A DNA stretch of 64,000 bases from Pontibacter deserti (GTDB lineage: Bacteria > Bacteroidota > Bacteroidia > Cytophagales > Hymenobacteraceae). The position numbers and the translations under genes were made by a program. Below the pieces are notes generated by a model. That model was not told the origin of the DNA. It did no database searches and saw nothing but the letters and a program-made list of their open reading frames with translations. The stretch's first letter is position 1, and every line of letters starts with the position of its first letter. The stretch is taken from contig NZ_JALPRS010000002.1 in the NCBI RefSeq assembly GCF_023630255.1, positions 496,001 through 560,000 on the forward strand, given 5' to 3'. This document shows positions 51,024 to 59,453 of this stretch, one piece after another.

Positions 51024-51515
51024 TTAGCGGTCGTAGTGTTGCTCGAGCACACCTTTAAGCTTTTCGAAAATGTAATCTACTGTTTTTTTTCGGATAGCCT
51101 GTGTATTGCCGTCAAACACCTCCCTGAACTCTTCTGCTTTGCCATCATACAGGAAAGAAACAAATATGGTACCCACAGGCTTTTCGTCGGTTTCGGAGCC
51201 ACCACCACCCGCCAGGCCGGTCACAGCTACATTTATATCAGCATTCAACAACTTTTTCAGGCCCATTACCATTTCGTTGGTTACCTGCTGCGATTCGGCT
51301 GTATACAGGTCCAGGGTTTCCTGACGCACGTTCAGCAGCTTGATTTTTACTTCGGGCTGGTACACTACCAGGCTGCCTTTCAGTACATCGCTGCTGCCTT
51401 TGGCCTTTACAAACTCAGATGCCAGCATGCCGGCAGTAGTGCTCTCAGCAAAAGCAATGGTCAGGTTATTATCTCTCAGGGCAGTTACCAGTTCTGTCAG
51501 TTCAGTTTGTGTCAT
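51024..51515 (-). CDS. CinA C-terminal-domain protein (nicotinamide-nucleotide amidohydrolase)
   Basis: 163 residues, only the C-terminal (PncC/YgaD-like) domain of CinA. FAESTTAGMLASEFV near the start, then KGSLVVYQPEVK, TNEMVMGLKKLLNADINVAVTGLAGGGGSETDEKPVGTIFVSF, matching the conserved AESxTGG and TGxAGP-type motifs in slightly varied form (STTAGM rather than STGGL). Known members deamidate NMN in pyridine nucleotide recycling. Variation in the first motif means activity should not be taken for granted. It sits 40 bases after thpR. Confidence 0.85.
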   Translation of the reverse strand: MTQTELTELVTALRDNNLTIAFAESTTAGMLASEFVKAKGSSDVLKGSLVVYQPEVKIKLLNVRQETLDLYTAESQQVTNEMVMGLKKLLNADINVAVTGLAGGGGSETDEKPVGTIFVSFLYDGKAEEFREVFDGNTQAIRKKTVDYIFEKLKGVLEQHYDR

Positions 51516-51555
51516 CTTTGGGTTATAGTTTCAGAGCTATACTTACTTGCCCGGG

Positions 51556-52113
51556 TTAAGTTAGGTTTTGGCCCAGCAGGTAACTCTCCAGTATACTATA
51601 CACCGGGTGCGGCGTTGCCAGGTCCGATTTCCAGATACCGATTGTAGTAACAGGCAGGGTAATAGCGTTTTCAGGGAATACAGCTGCTTTAAATTCGGGG
51701 CGTGTAATGTTTTTACGATAGCGGGCTATGGTGATGTGTGGTGTTGGTTTCAGTTTGTTAGGTTCATCGGGGGCCAGTGCCTGAGCTAGTTTTATACTTA
51801 GTTTGGCAAACTCCGGGTGTTCCTGAAACCTTGCCCAGATCAGCCTCGGCGTCTTTGGTTTCGGCCCTTGTTCCACAGCTTCCAGGAGCAAGTCAAATGG
51901 CTTACACTGTTGTGCTACTTCTTTTACTTTTTTGCGGATGGTATCCAGTTCGGTCGCAGGCACATTGCCTATAAAAAACAGCGTCAGGTGCAGGTTTTGC
52001 AAAGGTATAGGCCGTAAGGTATCATCTAAAAAAGGCCTGAGTTCTTCCTTTAGGTAAGGCCCTAGTTCGTCCGTCAGCGGGGCGGCAATAAATAACCTGA
52101 TCGTATCATTCAT
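51556..52113 (-). CDS. thpR: RNA 2',3'-cyclic phosphodiesterase (2H family)
   Basis: 185 residues, typical ThpR/LigT length. Two HxT motifs of the 2H superfamily are present: LHLTLFFIG and PHITIARYR. RLFIAAPLTDEL at the N-terminus is the family start. It opens 2',3'-cyclic phosphates, and in some bacteria joins tRNA halves in vitro. First gene of a minus-strand trio with the CinA-domain protein and a methyltransferase. Divergent from the PAP2 gene at 52205 with 91 bases between start codons. Confidence 0.92.
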   Translation of the reverse strand: MNDTIRLFIAAPLTDELGPYLKEELRPFLDDTLRPIPLQNLHLTLFFIGNVPATELDTIRKKVKEVAQQCKPFDLLLEAVEQGPKPKTPRLIWARFQEHPEFAKLSIKLAQALAPDEPNKLKPTPHITIARYRKNITRPEFKAAVFPENAITLPVTTIGIWKSDLATPHPVYSILESYLLGQNLT

Positions 52114-52204
52114 AAGTATAACAGTAGCGTTGGTTAGTGTTATTACGTTTAAAGCTATACGCAGACAACACTACCACAGCAGTTAAAACTATGAAAGTAC
52201 AGGC

Positions 52205-52924
52205 ATGATTAAGAGTTTCTATAAAAAAATGATGGCGAGTGTAGCGTTGTTTACACTGGAGCTGGTTTTTGTCTGGCTGCTGTTTATAGCATGCGTAGTA
52301 GTGTTCTTTTACATAAGCAGTCAGATTATGCAGGGAGACGAACTTGGAGTGGACGACGCCGCATTTGATTTTGCAGCAAGTATAGCCAACCCCAGTCTTA
52401 ATAATTTTATAAAGTTTATAACCTTTTTTGCATCGCGGCAATTTCTTACGCCGGCGGCCCTGCTGTTGGTAGCGTATTTTGTGTTTATCCGGAAGCACCG
52501 CTGGTATTCGCTGAAAGTGCCTGTGGTAGCCCTGGGAAGTATAACTCTGAACGTGGTACTCAAGTACTTTTTCGACAGGCCTCGCCCGATTGTGCCGATG
52601 GTAGAAGCGCATGGGCTTAGTTTCCCGAGCGGGCATACCATGGTGGCGGCATCCTTTTACGGACTCCTGATCTACCTGGTGTGGCATAATGTAAAACCGC
52701 CTGTATTGCGTTATACTTTAATCGCTTTTTTATCGGTCTTCGTGATATTTATTGGGTTTAGCCGGGTATACCTGCGGGTGCATTATGCCACTGATGTGCT
52801 GGCTGGTTTTGCTGCCGGCTTTATGTGGGTGGTAATTGGCATCTGGATTCTTAGACGAATAGAGCGGTATTCTCGTAAAGAAATTACCCCGGTGCTGATG
52901 GATGATCCGATGGTTAAAAAATAA
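52205..52924 (+). CDS. PAP2 family phosphatase, copy 1
   Basis: 239 residues, about six membrane helices. The three PAP2 signatures are intact: KYFFDRPRP (KX6RP), PSGHTM (PSGH), and SRVYLRVHYATD (SRX5HX3D), which form a vanadium-haloperoxidase-like active site removing phosphate from lipid phosphates such as undecaprenyl pyrophosphate or phosphatidylglycerol phosphate. The particular lipid is not predictable. Ends 112 bases before a tRNA-Leu gene; a clearly related PAP2 gene lies just beyond that tRNA. Confidence 0.93.
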   Translation: MIKSFYKKMMASVALFTLELVFVWLLFIACVVVFFYISSQIMQGDELGVDDAAFDFAASIANPSLNNFIKFITFFASRQFLTPAALLLVAYFVFIRKHRWYSLKVPVVALGSITLNVVLKYFFDRPRPIVPMVEAHGLSFPSGHTMVAASFYGLLIYLVWHNVKPPVLRYTLIAFLSVFVIFIGFSRVYLRVHYATDVLAGFAAGFMWVVIGIWILRRIERYSRKEITPVLMDDPMVKK

Positions 52925-52945
52925 ATGATTTTTTATATTTAGATA

Positions 52946-52975
52946 TTGCATTAAATAAATTCTGTCGTACCTTTG
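52946..52975 (+). promoter_or_regulatory. Promoter of tRNA-Leu
   Basis: TTG at 52946-52948, 19 bases, then TACCTTTG at 52968-52975: a complete Bacteroidota -33/-7 promoter, 61 bases before the tRNA. This is the best promoter match in the window. Confidence 0.75.
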
Positions 52976-53036
52976 CAATCCCAATGAACGAAGGGTTAAA
53001 GGGTTTTGGGGATGTTTATTTGATTTAGTGACCAGC

Positions 53037-53118
53037 GCGCACGTGGCGAAACTGGTAGACGTGCAGGTCTCAGAAGCCTGTGCCTTCGGGTGTGGGAGTT
53101 CGAATCTCCCCGTGCGCA
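53037..53118 (+). tRNA. tRNA-Leu(CAG)
   Basis: 82 nt class II tRNA. Acceptor stem GCGCACG (53037-53043) with CGTGCGC (53111-53117) and discriminator A; D arm with the TGGTAGAC sequence; anticodon loop CTCAGAA giving anticodon CAG, which reads the leucine codon CUG; long variable arm GTGCCTTCGGGTGTG as in tRNA-Leu; T arm GGGAG-TTCGAAT-CTCCC. CCA is not encoded (followed by CA then T). A terminator follows 12 bases later. Confidence 0.95.
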
Positions 53119-53130
53119 CATTAATTCAAA

Positions 53131-53173
53131 AGCAAAAGCCGGTTCTTATTAAGGACCGGCTTTTGCTTTTTTT
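53131..53173 (+). terminator. Intrinsic terminator of tRNA-Leu
   Basis: 17-bp stem: bases 53131-53147 (AGCAAAAGCCGGTT...) pair with 53151-53167 (...CCGGCTTTTGCT) over a 3-base loop, followed by a T run. Confidence 0.85.
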
Positions 53174-53236
53174 ATGTTTTTCAGTTTCTGAACCGGAGTT
53201 GTACCGCTCGTAGCTGTAATTGCGTAAGCAAAAAAC

Positions 53237-53932
53237 ATGAGAGCACGGTTTAAGCGGTTTGTAAGTGCGCTGGCGCTGCTGTCGGTAGAAGTGGTGCTTG
53301 TGTGGAGTATGTTCTTTGCCTGTATTCTGCTGTTTGTGTACATGGCCCACACTGTTTTTGTTGATAAAGGCACCGGCCTTGATGCAGCCTTATTCAGCTT
53401 TGCCGCCAGCCATACTTCCCCCGAAACTACGCGTGTTATGCGCTATATCTCCTTTTTCGCCTCTGTTGATTATCTGATGGTGGTGCCTCCTCTTATTGTT
53501 TTAATTTTTGCCTGGTTCCGGCACCTGCAATGGTTTGCCTTAAAGGTGCTGGTTATTTCGCTTACCACTTCTTTGCTAAATCAGGCGCTAAAGCGTGTGT
53601 TCGAGCGACCTCGTCCCGAAACTGCCATGCTGGAGCAATCCGGGCTCAGTTTCCCGAGCGGCCACGCCATGATCGGTGGCTCGTTTTACGGCTTGCTCAT
53701 TTATATTGTCTGGCGCACGGTGTCTAACCCTTTTTGGCGCTGGCTGCTAACTATACTGCTTACATTCCTGCTTCTGCTTATAGGTTACAGTCGCATTTAC
53801 CTCAACGTGCATTACGCCACCGACGTGCTGGCAGGTTATTCAGCCGGAATTATCTGGTTGCTCATCACCATCTACTTCATGCGCAAACTCGAAAAAGTAT
53901 ACATCCGGAAAGTGGAGCGGAAGCAGGCGTAA
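53237..53932 (+). CDS. PAP2 family phosphatase, copy 2
   Basis: 231 residues. Same fold and motif set as the copy at 52205: KRVFERPRP, PSGHAM, SRIYLNVHYATD. The two proteins share the stretch AFFSFAAS-type N-terminal region, FGLLIYxVW and HYATDVLAG, and are paralogues by tandem duplication. About six membrane segments, inner-membrane lipid phosphatase. The copy is GC-richer and has diverged considerably in the first 100 residues, so substrate or partner specificity may differ. It follows the tRNA-Leu terminator by about 60 bases. Confidence 0.93.
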   Translation: MRARFKRFVSALALLSVEVVLVWSMFFACILLFVYMAHTVFVDKGTGLDAALFSFAASHTSPETTRVMRYISFFASVDYLMVVPPLIVLIFAWFRHLQWFALKVLVISLTTSLLNQALKRVFERPRPETAMLEQSGLSFPSGHAMIGGSFYGLLIYIVWRTVSNPFWRWLLTILLTFLLLLIGYSRIYLNVHYATDVLAGYSAGIIWLLITIYFMRKLEKVYIRKVERKQA

Positions 53933-54045
53933 GCTTATATGTAATAAATCCGATATAAAGTTTTATCTGAGTGGAGAAGTGTGTATTTTTAAAGTAAGAA
54001 GTACTCCTTTTACTAATGTTCTTCTCTCGATCAAGTAATTAAGTG

Positions 54046-54627
54046 ATGGCTAGATACTACAACACAATTCAGATTCTTTTATTAATTCTGGTCGGGATAG
54101 CATTCTATGTAGCCTATTTCAATATAGATTATCTTTCAGAACGCCTGTGGATCTTCTATTTATTCCCTTTCCTGATTCTTATAGTACAGTTACTCGGGTT
54201 ATTCATCTTCACAATAATTAAAAAGAACAGAGCCGGAACGCTTGTCGGTGGGCTTATTATATTATCAATTGTGTCAACCTTTTTATATAATTCAGAGCTG
54301 GTCAAAAGTAAGAGGGTGCTACAAGCTACACTTATGGATGACCTTTCCGCAATTCACCTGACTTTAAGAGAAAACCGTCAATTTGAAGTAAATGCTTCCA
54401 CTCTTTTTACAGAAGATTATTTTTATGGTAAGTATAAGGTTATAGACAACAAAATCATCTTTCTTGATAAAAGGTATAACAATGACTTTATTCCTGATAC
54501 TGTAACTATAGTTGGTGATAAAATTATATTAGAGTTTGAGAATGGAGAGCCTAATACCGATTTCGCGTCATACTTTGATATTAAGAAGAATGAATTGAAA
54601 TCATATCACAAAACAGTATCTGAATAA
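54046..54627 (+). CDS. Small membrane protein of unknown function
   Basis: 193 residues from ATG 54046 (the adjacent upstream GTG is less likely). Three hydrophobic segments in the first ~90 residues (IQILLLILVGIAFYVAYF, LWIFYLFPFLILIVQLLGLFIF, GGLIILSIVSTFLYN) and a soluble C-terminal part (~95-193) rich in beta-type residues: LTLRENRQFEVNASTLFTEDYFYGKYKVIDNKIIFLDK. The C-terminal pattern resembles small periplasmic lipocalin-like or immunity-type domains of Bacteroidota, but I do not assign a function. AT-rich compared with neighbours. Confidence 0.65.
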   Translation: MARYYNTIQILLLILVGIAFYVAYFNIDYLSERLWIFYLFPFLILIVQLLGLFIFTIIKKNRAGTLVGGLIILSIVSTFLYNSELVKSKRVLQATLMDDLSAIHLTLRENRQFEVNASTLFTEDYFYGKYKVIDNKIIFLDKRYNNDFIPDTVTIVGDKIILEFENGEPNTDFASYFDIKKNELKSYHKTVSE

Positions 54628-54678
54628 GTTATAGTTAGTGTTATAATGTCATCAGCACCTGCGCAATAAGTAAATTCT

Positions 54679-57552
54679 ATGCTTCCAATCTCAAATACTA
54701 TACTTCTCCTCACCGTTAGCCTTGCCCTTGCAATCCCTGCACAGGCCCAGCACCCCGACGATATAAAAGCTATCCGGGAGAAGTTGCAGCGGGAGCGGCA
54801 ACAGGCGAAGGTAGCAACTATAGTACCCGCCGAGAAAGCAGAGAAATTGCTGGAGCTGGGCTTGTGGCAGGAAGCGGAGCAAACTATAAAATCAACTAAG
54901 CCAACCGTGCCGGTTATACTTGCCAAAGCAAAACTGGCTATACTTCAAAATGAGTTTGAGCAGGCCGAAAAGCTGGTAACACAGGCCCTGAAACTTCAAC
55001 CAGAATCTCCGGAAGCGCTGCTGCTGAAAAGCAAATTACAGGTACAGGCCTGGGAACTGGAAAAAGCAAAAGCTACAGCAAACCAGATCTTAGCAAAAGC
55101 ACCCAGACACGAATCGGCTATTTTACAAGTGGGGCATATTTTAATGCTCCAGAAGAAGTATAACGAAGCGCTGGCCCACGCTCTGAAAGTACAGAAGTAT
55201 AACCCTGAAAATGCGGAAGCTTACCTGCTGGAATCGGATGTGCATTTCTGGAACCAGAAGCCGGAACTTGCCGAAAAACCGCTTATTACCAGCCTTACTC
55301 TAAATCCCTTTAACCCGGATGCACGCTTTAACTATGGCTATGCCATCTGGCGACGCGTAGATGCCACTCAACTAAACGACATGGCCGCGCAATGGGAACT
55401 GGCATTGGAACTGAACCCGCTGCATTATGTAACGCACTGGCACTGGGGCAACGGTCACACCAACCTTACCTACGCCGATTATGCCCAACCCGAAGACGAC
55501 AAAGTGCGGCAGGCACTACAGCAGGCAGAAAAGCTGATAGCTGAAAACAAATTACAGGAAGCACTGGCACAGGCATCTAAAGTACAGCAGGAGTTTACGC
55601 AATCGGTGTTGCCGGCAATGCTGCGCGGTTCGGTGTATTACATGGCCTTCGATATGGACCGGCAGCAGCGCCTGGACTCGGCACAAGCAATCTTCCAGAA
55701 TATCTTAAAACACAAAAAACATTACGGCCCGGCACATAATGCCCTGGCTGCAGTTATCAAGCAAAAGCAACTGCCTTACCTGCACAACTACGATTCGTTG
55801 CAACAGGTAATCCGGCAAACTATAATTAAAGACCCTGTAAACTTTGCCCGCGTTTTTCCGGATGTTACCTATTACCCCGGCGATGAAGTGCAGAAAATGG
55901 TATGGTCGCAACTCTATGAAAGTATAGTTTACTTCCCGTTCCTGAGCAGGCAGAATGAGAAGTTCGTTATTCCGCCGCTGCACCACGACCTGGCCACAGC
56001 CATGAATTCACCCTTCTTCCGGCAGGCTACCACATTTGATAACCGCCAATGGATGGACATACGCGGGGTAGGTAGTGGCGCAGCTGCTATCGAGTACGTT
56101 ATCCGGGGTTCGTTTCTGGAGCGGAATGTGGTACTGCATGAGTATGTGCATTTGTTTCATGGCAGCGTGTTTACCGATGCCGAGAACCGGGCTGTGCGCC
56201 GCCTGTATCAGAACGCTATGAAGGAGAACCGCACCCTGGACTATTATTCTGCCAATAACGAGCACGAGTACCTGGCCCAAACCTACCCGGCATACTTCGA
56301 GCCTGTAAAAGTGCATCCGCTCAACCATAAATCCATCAACACCACTGCCGACCTCAAAGCCAAAGATCCGGAGCTTTATACTTTCCTGGATGAGCTGGTA
56401 AAACGACAGCGGGCATACCTGGCAGGAGATAAGCAGGCAATGGCCAGTAACTGGGCGCAGGTATACCTGAACTTGTCGGAGCGGGCACTGGCAAACCGGC
56501 TTTATGACAAGGCAAGTGTTTTACTGGATACCGCACTGACCTGGGATGCAAATTACCAGCCTGCGCTGCTGGCCTACGCCGGTGTAAAACAGCAACAGAA
56601 AAAGTATGGCGATGCGGAGAAGTGGCTTAGCAAAGCAGAAAGTATAAATCCAAAGTATGCACCTGTATATATAGCTAGGGCAGAAGTGCAGGAAGCAATG
56701 CGTCGTGATAATGTGATAGAAGCTCCCGAAGCACTTAAAAACCAGGTAGCGCTTTACCAGAAAGCTTTGGAACTGGAAGATGACCTCCTGACGCGGGCAA
56801 CAGCAAGTATGGCTTTCGCAAAGTTATATACATCTTACGGGCAAATTCCGGAAGCAATAGTTTTAGCAGAAGCTTATGTGAAAACTGCGCCAACGGTATC
56901 AACATACCTTCGCGATCGGCGTGATGAAGCCCTGGCCTATGCACACTGGCTGAAAGGTACTACAGGAAAAGCACCGGAAAGTGAGGCAGAGCTTGCGAGG
57001 CTGGCTGCATTAAAACCACAGAACTATGAGCTACGCCAGCAATATGCTGATGTACTGGCTGCCCAGGGTAACTACAGAAAAGCTTATACTACCCTGGAAG
57101 AGGCGCAGCGCATACTTACCGCCAGTGGTACCCCACGGGCTGCCTATATGGTACGAATGGCAAATTATCAACTTGCATTGGGGCTTAAGGATTCGGCCAG
57201 GGTTACGGCAGCACCATTGCTATCAGGTAAGTTAAAGCTCCGGACTACCGACAACTATAAACTAGTAACCTTGCTTGCCAGATTAGGCGAAGTAGAAAAG
57301 GCTACCACTTTGCTAAGACAACAACCTCTTCCGGAAACACCTGCAGACATGGCCGAACGTTTAACAGCTGTCGGTATTTTGTGGGAGGAGCTGGATAAAA
57401 GCAGAAGGGCCGAGAAATCTTATAAAGCTGCCCTTAAGGCAAACCCATATCAGTATGAAGCGCGCCTGCAACTGGCTGATCTGTTACAAAGGAGGGGCAG
57501 GAATGAGCAGGCCCGAAAAGTACTTGCCACAACCGGAAAGTCAGAGATATAA
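54679..57552 (+). CDS. Large secreted TPR protein with gluzincin-type HExxH centre
   Basis: 957 residues. Signal peptide about 1-23 (AQAQ). TPR helices at ~50-240 (for example LELGLWQEAEQTIKS, AEAYLLESDVHFWNQ), a central domain with VVLHEYVHLFHG (H487, E488, H491) and NNEHEYLAQTYPAYF (E530), then more TPR repeats to the end. HExxH plus a downstream Glu in an N-x-x-E-Y context is the zinc arrangement of gluzincins such as anthrax lethal factor-like and other TPR-associated peptidases. So it is a likely zinc peptidase or a degenerate relative carried on a TPR scaffold, secreted or periplasmic. Its neighbour is a histidine phosphatase lipoprotein 26 bases on. Confidence 0.8.
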   Translation: MLPISNTILLLTVSLALAIPAQAQHPDDIKAIREKLQRERQQAKVATIVPAEKAEKLLELGLWQEAEQTIKSTKPTVPVILAKAKLAILQNEFEQAEKLVTQALKLQPESPEALLLKSKLQVQAWELEKAKATANQILAKAPRHESAILQVGHILMLQKKYNEALAHALKVQKYNPENAEAYLLESDVHFWNQKPELAEKPLITSLTLNPFNPDARFNYGYAIWRRVDATQLNDMAAQWELALELNPLHYVTHWHWGNGHTNLTYADYAQPEDDKVRQALQQAEKLIAENKLQEALAQASKVQQEFTQSVLPAMLRGSVYYMAFDMDRQQRLDSAQAIFQNILKHKKHYGPAHNALAAVIKQKQLPYLHNYDSLQQVIRQTIIKDPVNFARVFPDVTYYPGDEVQKMVWSQLYESIVYFPFLSRQNEKFVIPPLHHDLATAMNSPFFRQATTFDNRQWMDIRGVGSGAAAIEYVIRGSFLERNVVLHEYVHLFHGSVFTDAENRAVRRLYQNAMKENRTLDYYSANNEHEYLAQTYPAYFEPVKVHPLNHKSINTTADLKAKDPELYTFLDELVKRQRAYLAGDKQAMASNWAQVYLNLSERALANRLYDKASVLLDTALTWDANYQPALLAYAGVKQQQKKYGDAEKWLSKAESINPKYAPVYIARAEVQEAMRRDNVIEAPEALKNQVALYQKALELEDDLLTRATASMAFAKLYTSYGQIPEAIVLAEAYVKTAPTVSTYLRDRRDEALAYAHWLKGTTGKAPESEAELARLAALKPQNYELRQQYADVLAAQGNYRKAYTTLEEAQRILTASGTPRAAYMVRMANYQLALGLKDSARVTAAPLLSGKLKLRTTDNYKLVTLLARLGEVEKATTLLRQQPLPETPADMAERLTAVGILWEELDKSRRAEKSYKAALKANPYQYEARLQLADLLQRRGRNEQARKVLATTGKSEI

Positions 57553-57578
57553 CTATACTTAAACTATAACTAACCTTT

Positions 57579-58142
57579 ATGAAACTTCCTTTTTACTTTC
57601 GTTTTATACTTGCTCTAGTGATCGGGTTAGCCTGGTCGTGCAATCAGTCGCCGGAGTCTAATGCAGCCACCAATGCCGGCAATGGCACTGTTACTACTGT
57701 TTATGTAGTACGACATGCCGAAAAAGTAACTGCAGATTCAACAAATCAGGACCCGGTACTTACTCCTGCAGGCGAAGCACGTGCGAAAGCTTTAGTTGCT
57801 TACCTTAATGGCAAACCAGTAGATGCAGTGTATAGCACCAAGTATAAGCGCAATAGTTTAACTGTAAAACCATTGGCTGATGCCCGTAAAATGCCGATAA
57901 ACACTTACGAAGCACACGATTTTGAAGGGCTAAAGAAGCAGATCCTGCAGAACAATGCCGGCAAAACGGTAGTAGTGGTTGGTCATTCTAATACCATACT
58001 TCCTATAGTTGAAGCGTTTGGAGCTAAAAAGCCTTTCGCCGAAGTGGCAGACAGCAAGTATGATCACATCTTTAAAATAACTATTAAGGCTGATAATACT
58101 GCTACCGTAGAAGCTGCTACATATGGTGCTGCTACCAACTAA
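57579..58142 (+). CDS. Histidine phosphatase superfamily lipoprotein (phosphoglycerate mutase/SixA-like)
   Basis: 187 residues. Lipobox GLAWSC (Cys21) marks it as a lipoprotein. Catalytic VVRHAEK (RHAE instead of RHG, as in SixA-like and some phosphohistidine phosphatases), second histidine in VVVVGHSNTILP, and a short form of the fold with no large insert. Outer-membrane or periplasmic phosphatase; substrate unknown. Follows the TPR/HExxH gene by 26 bases, so probably co-transcribed. Ends before a terminator shared with the convergent RDD gene. Confidence 0.88.
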   Translation: MKLPFYFRFILALVIGLAWSCNQSPESNAATNAGNGTVTTVYVVRHAEKVTADSTNQDPVLTPAGEARAKALVAYLNGKPVDAVYSTKYKRNSLTVKPLADARKMPINTYEAHDFEGLKKQILQNNAGKTVVVVGHSNTILPIVEAFGAKKPFAEVADSKYDHIFKITIKADNTATVEAATYGAATN

Positions 58143-58162
58143 GCTATACTTGTAAACAAATC

Positions 58163-58195
58163 AAAAGCCCGCTTATTTTGATAAGCGGGCTTTTT
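58163..58195. terminator. Bidirectional terminator between convergent genes
   Basis: AAAAGCCCGCTTAT (58163-58176) and ATAAGCGGGCTTTT (58181-58194), a 14-bp perfect stem with loop TTTG and T/A runs on both sides, between the histidine phosphatase and RDD genes. Confidence 0.85.
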
Positions 58196-58198
58196 ATA

Positions 58199-58657
58199 TC
58201 AGTGCAATTGGTAGCTGTTGTTCCGGGTGGTTTTAACCACATAAGCATCTGTTACCCGGTTATGGAAGTACCGGTGATTGGCAACCGGCAAGCCACGTAC
58301 AAACCGCATGAGCATAATTACCAGTGAAAGCGGCTTGGCAAAATAGCGGATAGTGGCGCATTTAAAAGTAAGGCGTGAATTAGGCTTGCCTACCACCTTT
58401 ACGTCCAGCAGGTATTTACCTAATGTTGCCTGCACCGAGCTTGATTCGGCACCGGCAAAGTATAGCCAGCCCAGCAGCAAGTATAGAAACGTTTCGGGTT
58501 TCCATAAAAACGTTGTTTCATTGCTGCTAATGGTATAATAATCGGCTATAGCTGCAATTATAAGTATAAGCACTACATCAATCAGCAAAGCTATAGCACG
58601 CATCCCGATAGTAGCTCTTACTAATCGTTCACCAGTATTAACATGAATAGCCTGCAT
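58199..58657 (-). CDS. RDD family membrane protein
   Basis: 152 residues with about three hydrophobic helices (AIALLIDVVLILIIAAI, FLYLLLGWLYF, ISLVIMLM-like third segment). The RDD pattern is represented in the first segment by RAxAxxIDxxL, and ATLGKYLLDVKVVG is the familiar G(K)xxxxxKVV element of RDD proteins. Their biochemical role is uncertain (transport or membrane attachment). The stop codon falls right at the bidirectional terminator. Confidence 0.85.
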   Translation of the reverse strand: MQAIHVNTGERLVRATIGMRAIALLIDVVLILIIAAIADYYTISSNETTFLWKPETFLYLLLGWLYFAGAESSSVQATLGKYLLDVKVVGKPNSRLTFKCATIRYFAKPLSLVIMLMRFVRGLPVANHRYFHNRVTDAYVVKTTRNNSYQLH

Positions 58658-58752
58658 TGTAGATTTTTATCATAGTTTATTTCTTAACCGCTCTTACTTG
58701 GTCCTGATATACTATAAAAAAACAAAACAGGTTGTGTTATAGGGAGTTATAG

Positions 58753-59247
58753 TTAAAATAACGCCAGTTGTTGTGTAGGTTTCAGGATGCCTTCGTGCTT
58801 TAACAGCCACTCTTTGCGCCATAAACCACCGGCATAACCCGTAAGGCTGCCGTCGCTGCCGATCACTCTGTGGCAGGGAACAATAAGGCAAATAGGGTTT
58901 TTGCCATTAGCCGCACCAATAGCCCGTATTGCTTTCTCTCCGGAAACAACGCGTGCCACTGCCATATAAGAAGTTGTTTTGCCAAAAGGTATAGAACTTA
59001 AATAATCCCACACTTTCTTCTGGAAATCAGTGCCTTCGGGTTGTAAGGGTAAGTCAAATTGCTGGCGTGTACCGGCAAAATATTCGTCGAGCTGGATGAT
59101 AGCTTGCTGTAAAACTGCAGGTTGCTCCGGGGTGGTAGGGTAGGCTATATCCGAAAACAGGCATGATATCAGATGTTTATCGGTAGCAGCCAAGTTCAGA
59201 TAGCCAATAGGTGTTAGGAATGAGCAGGTATAAAAGTCAGCGAGCAT
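58753..59247 (-). CDS. ogt: Methylated-DNA-protein-cysteine methyltransferase (Ogt-type)
   Basis: 164 residues. Active site IVPCHRVI with acceptor Cys125, preceded by the helix-turn-helix recognition part (FQKKVWDYLSSIPFGKTTSYMAVA) and the Arg finger RAIGAANGKNP, followed by GSLTGYAGGLWRKEWLLKHEG. It repairs O6-methylguanine by moving the methyl group to its own cysteine in a suicide reaction. No Ada regulator domain is fused. Single gene. Confidence 0.94.
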   Translation of the reverse strand: MLADFYTCSFLTPIGYLNLAATDKHLISCLFSDIAYPTTPEQPAVLQQAIIQLDEYFAGTRQQFDLPLQPEGTDFQKKVWDYLSSIPFGKTTSYMAVARVVSGEKAIRAIGAANGKNPICLIVPCHRVIGSDGSLTGYAGGLWRKEWLLKHEGILKPTQQLALF

Positions 59248-59453
59248 AGCTAAATGTAAGAAATAAGAAGCAGGAGTACAAGGTTTATCTGCTGAAAGTA
59301 TAATTTAATGTCAATTTCATATGTCGTTTTAAAGAAAATTTGGGAGTGGCTTTATTTTTGTTGTATAGTTTTTATCTAATATTTAGATAGTTCCTAATAG
59401 CAAATTATTATTACAGTAGGGATGTAACACAGGCTATACCTAAACTACTTGTT

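Noticed and set aside
53037..53118. Integration site at the tRNA-Leu
   Set aside because: No integrase and no direct repeat of the tRNA 3' end was found in the window.
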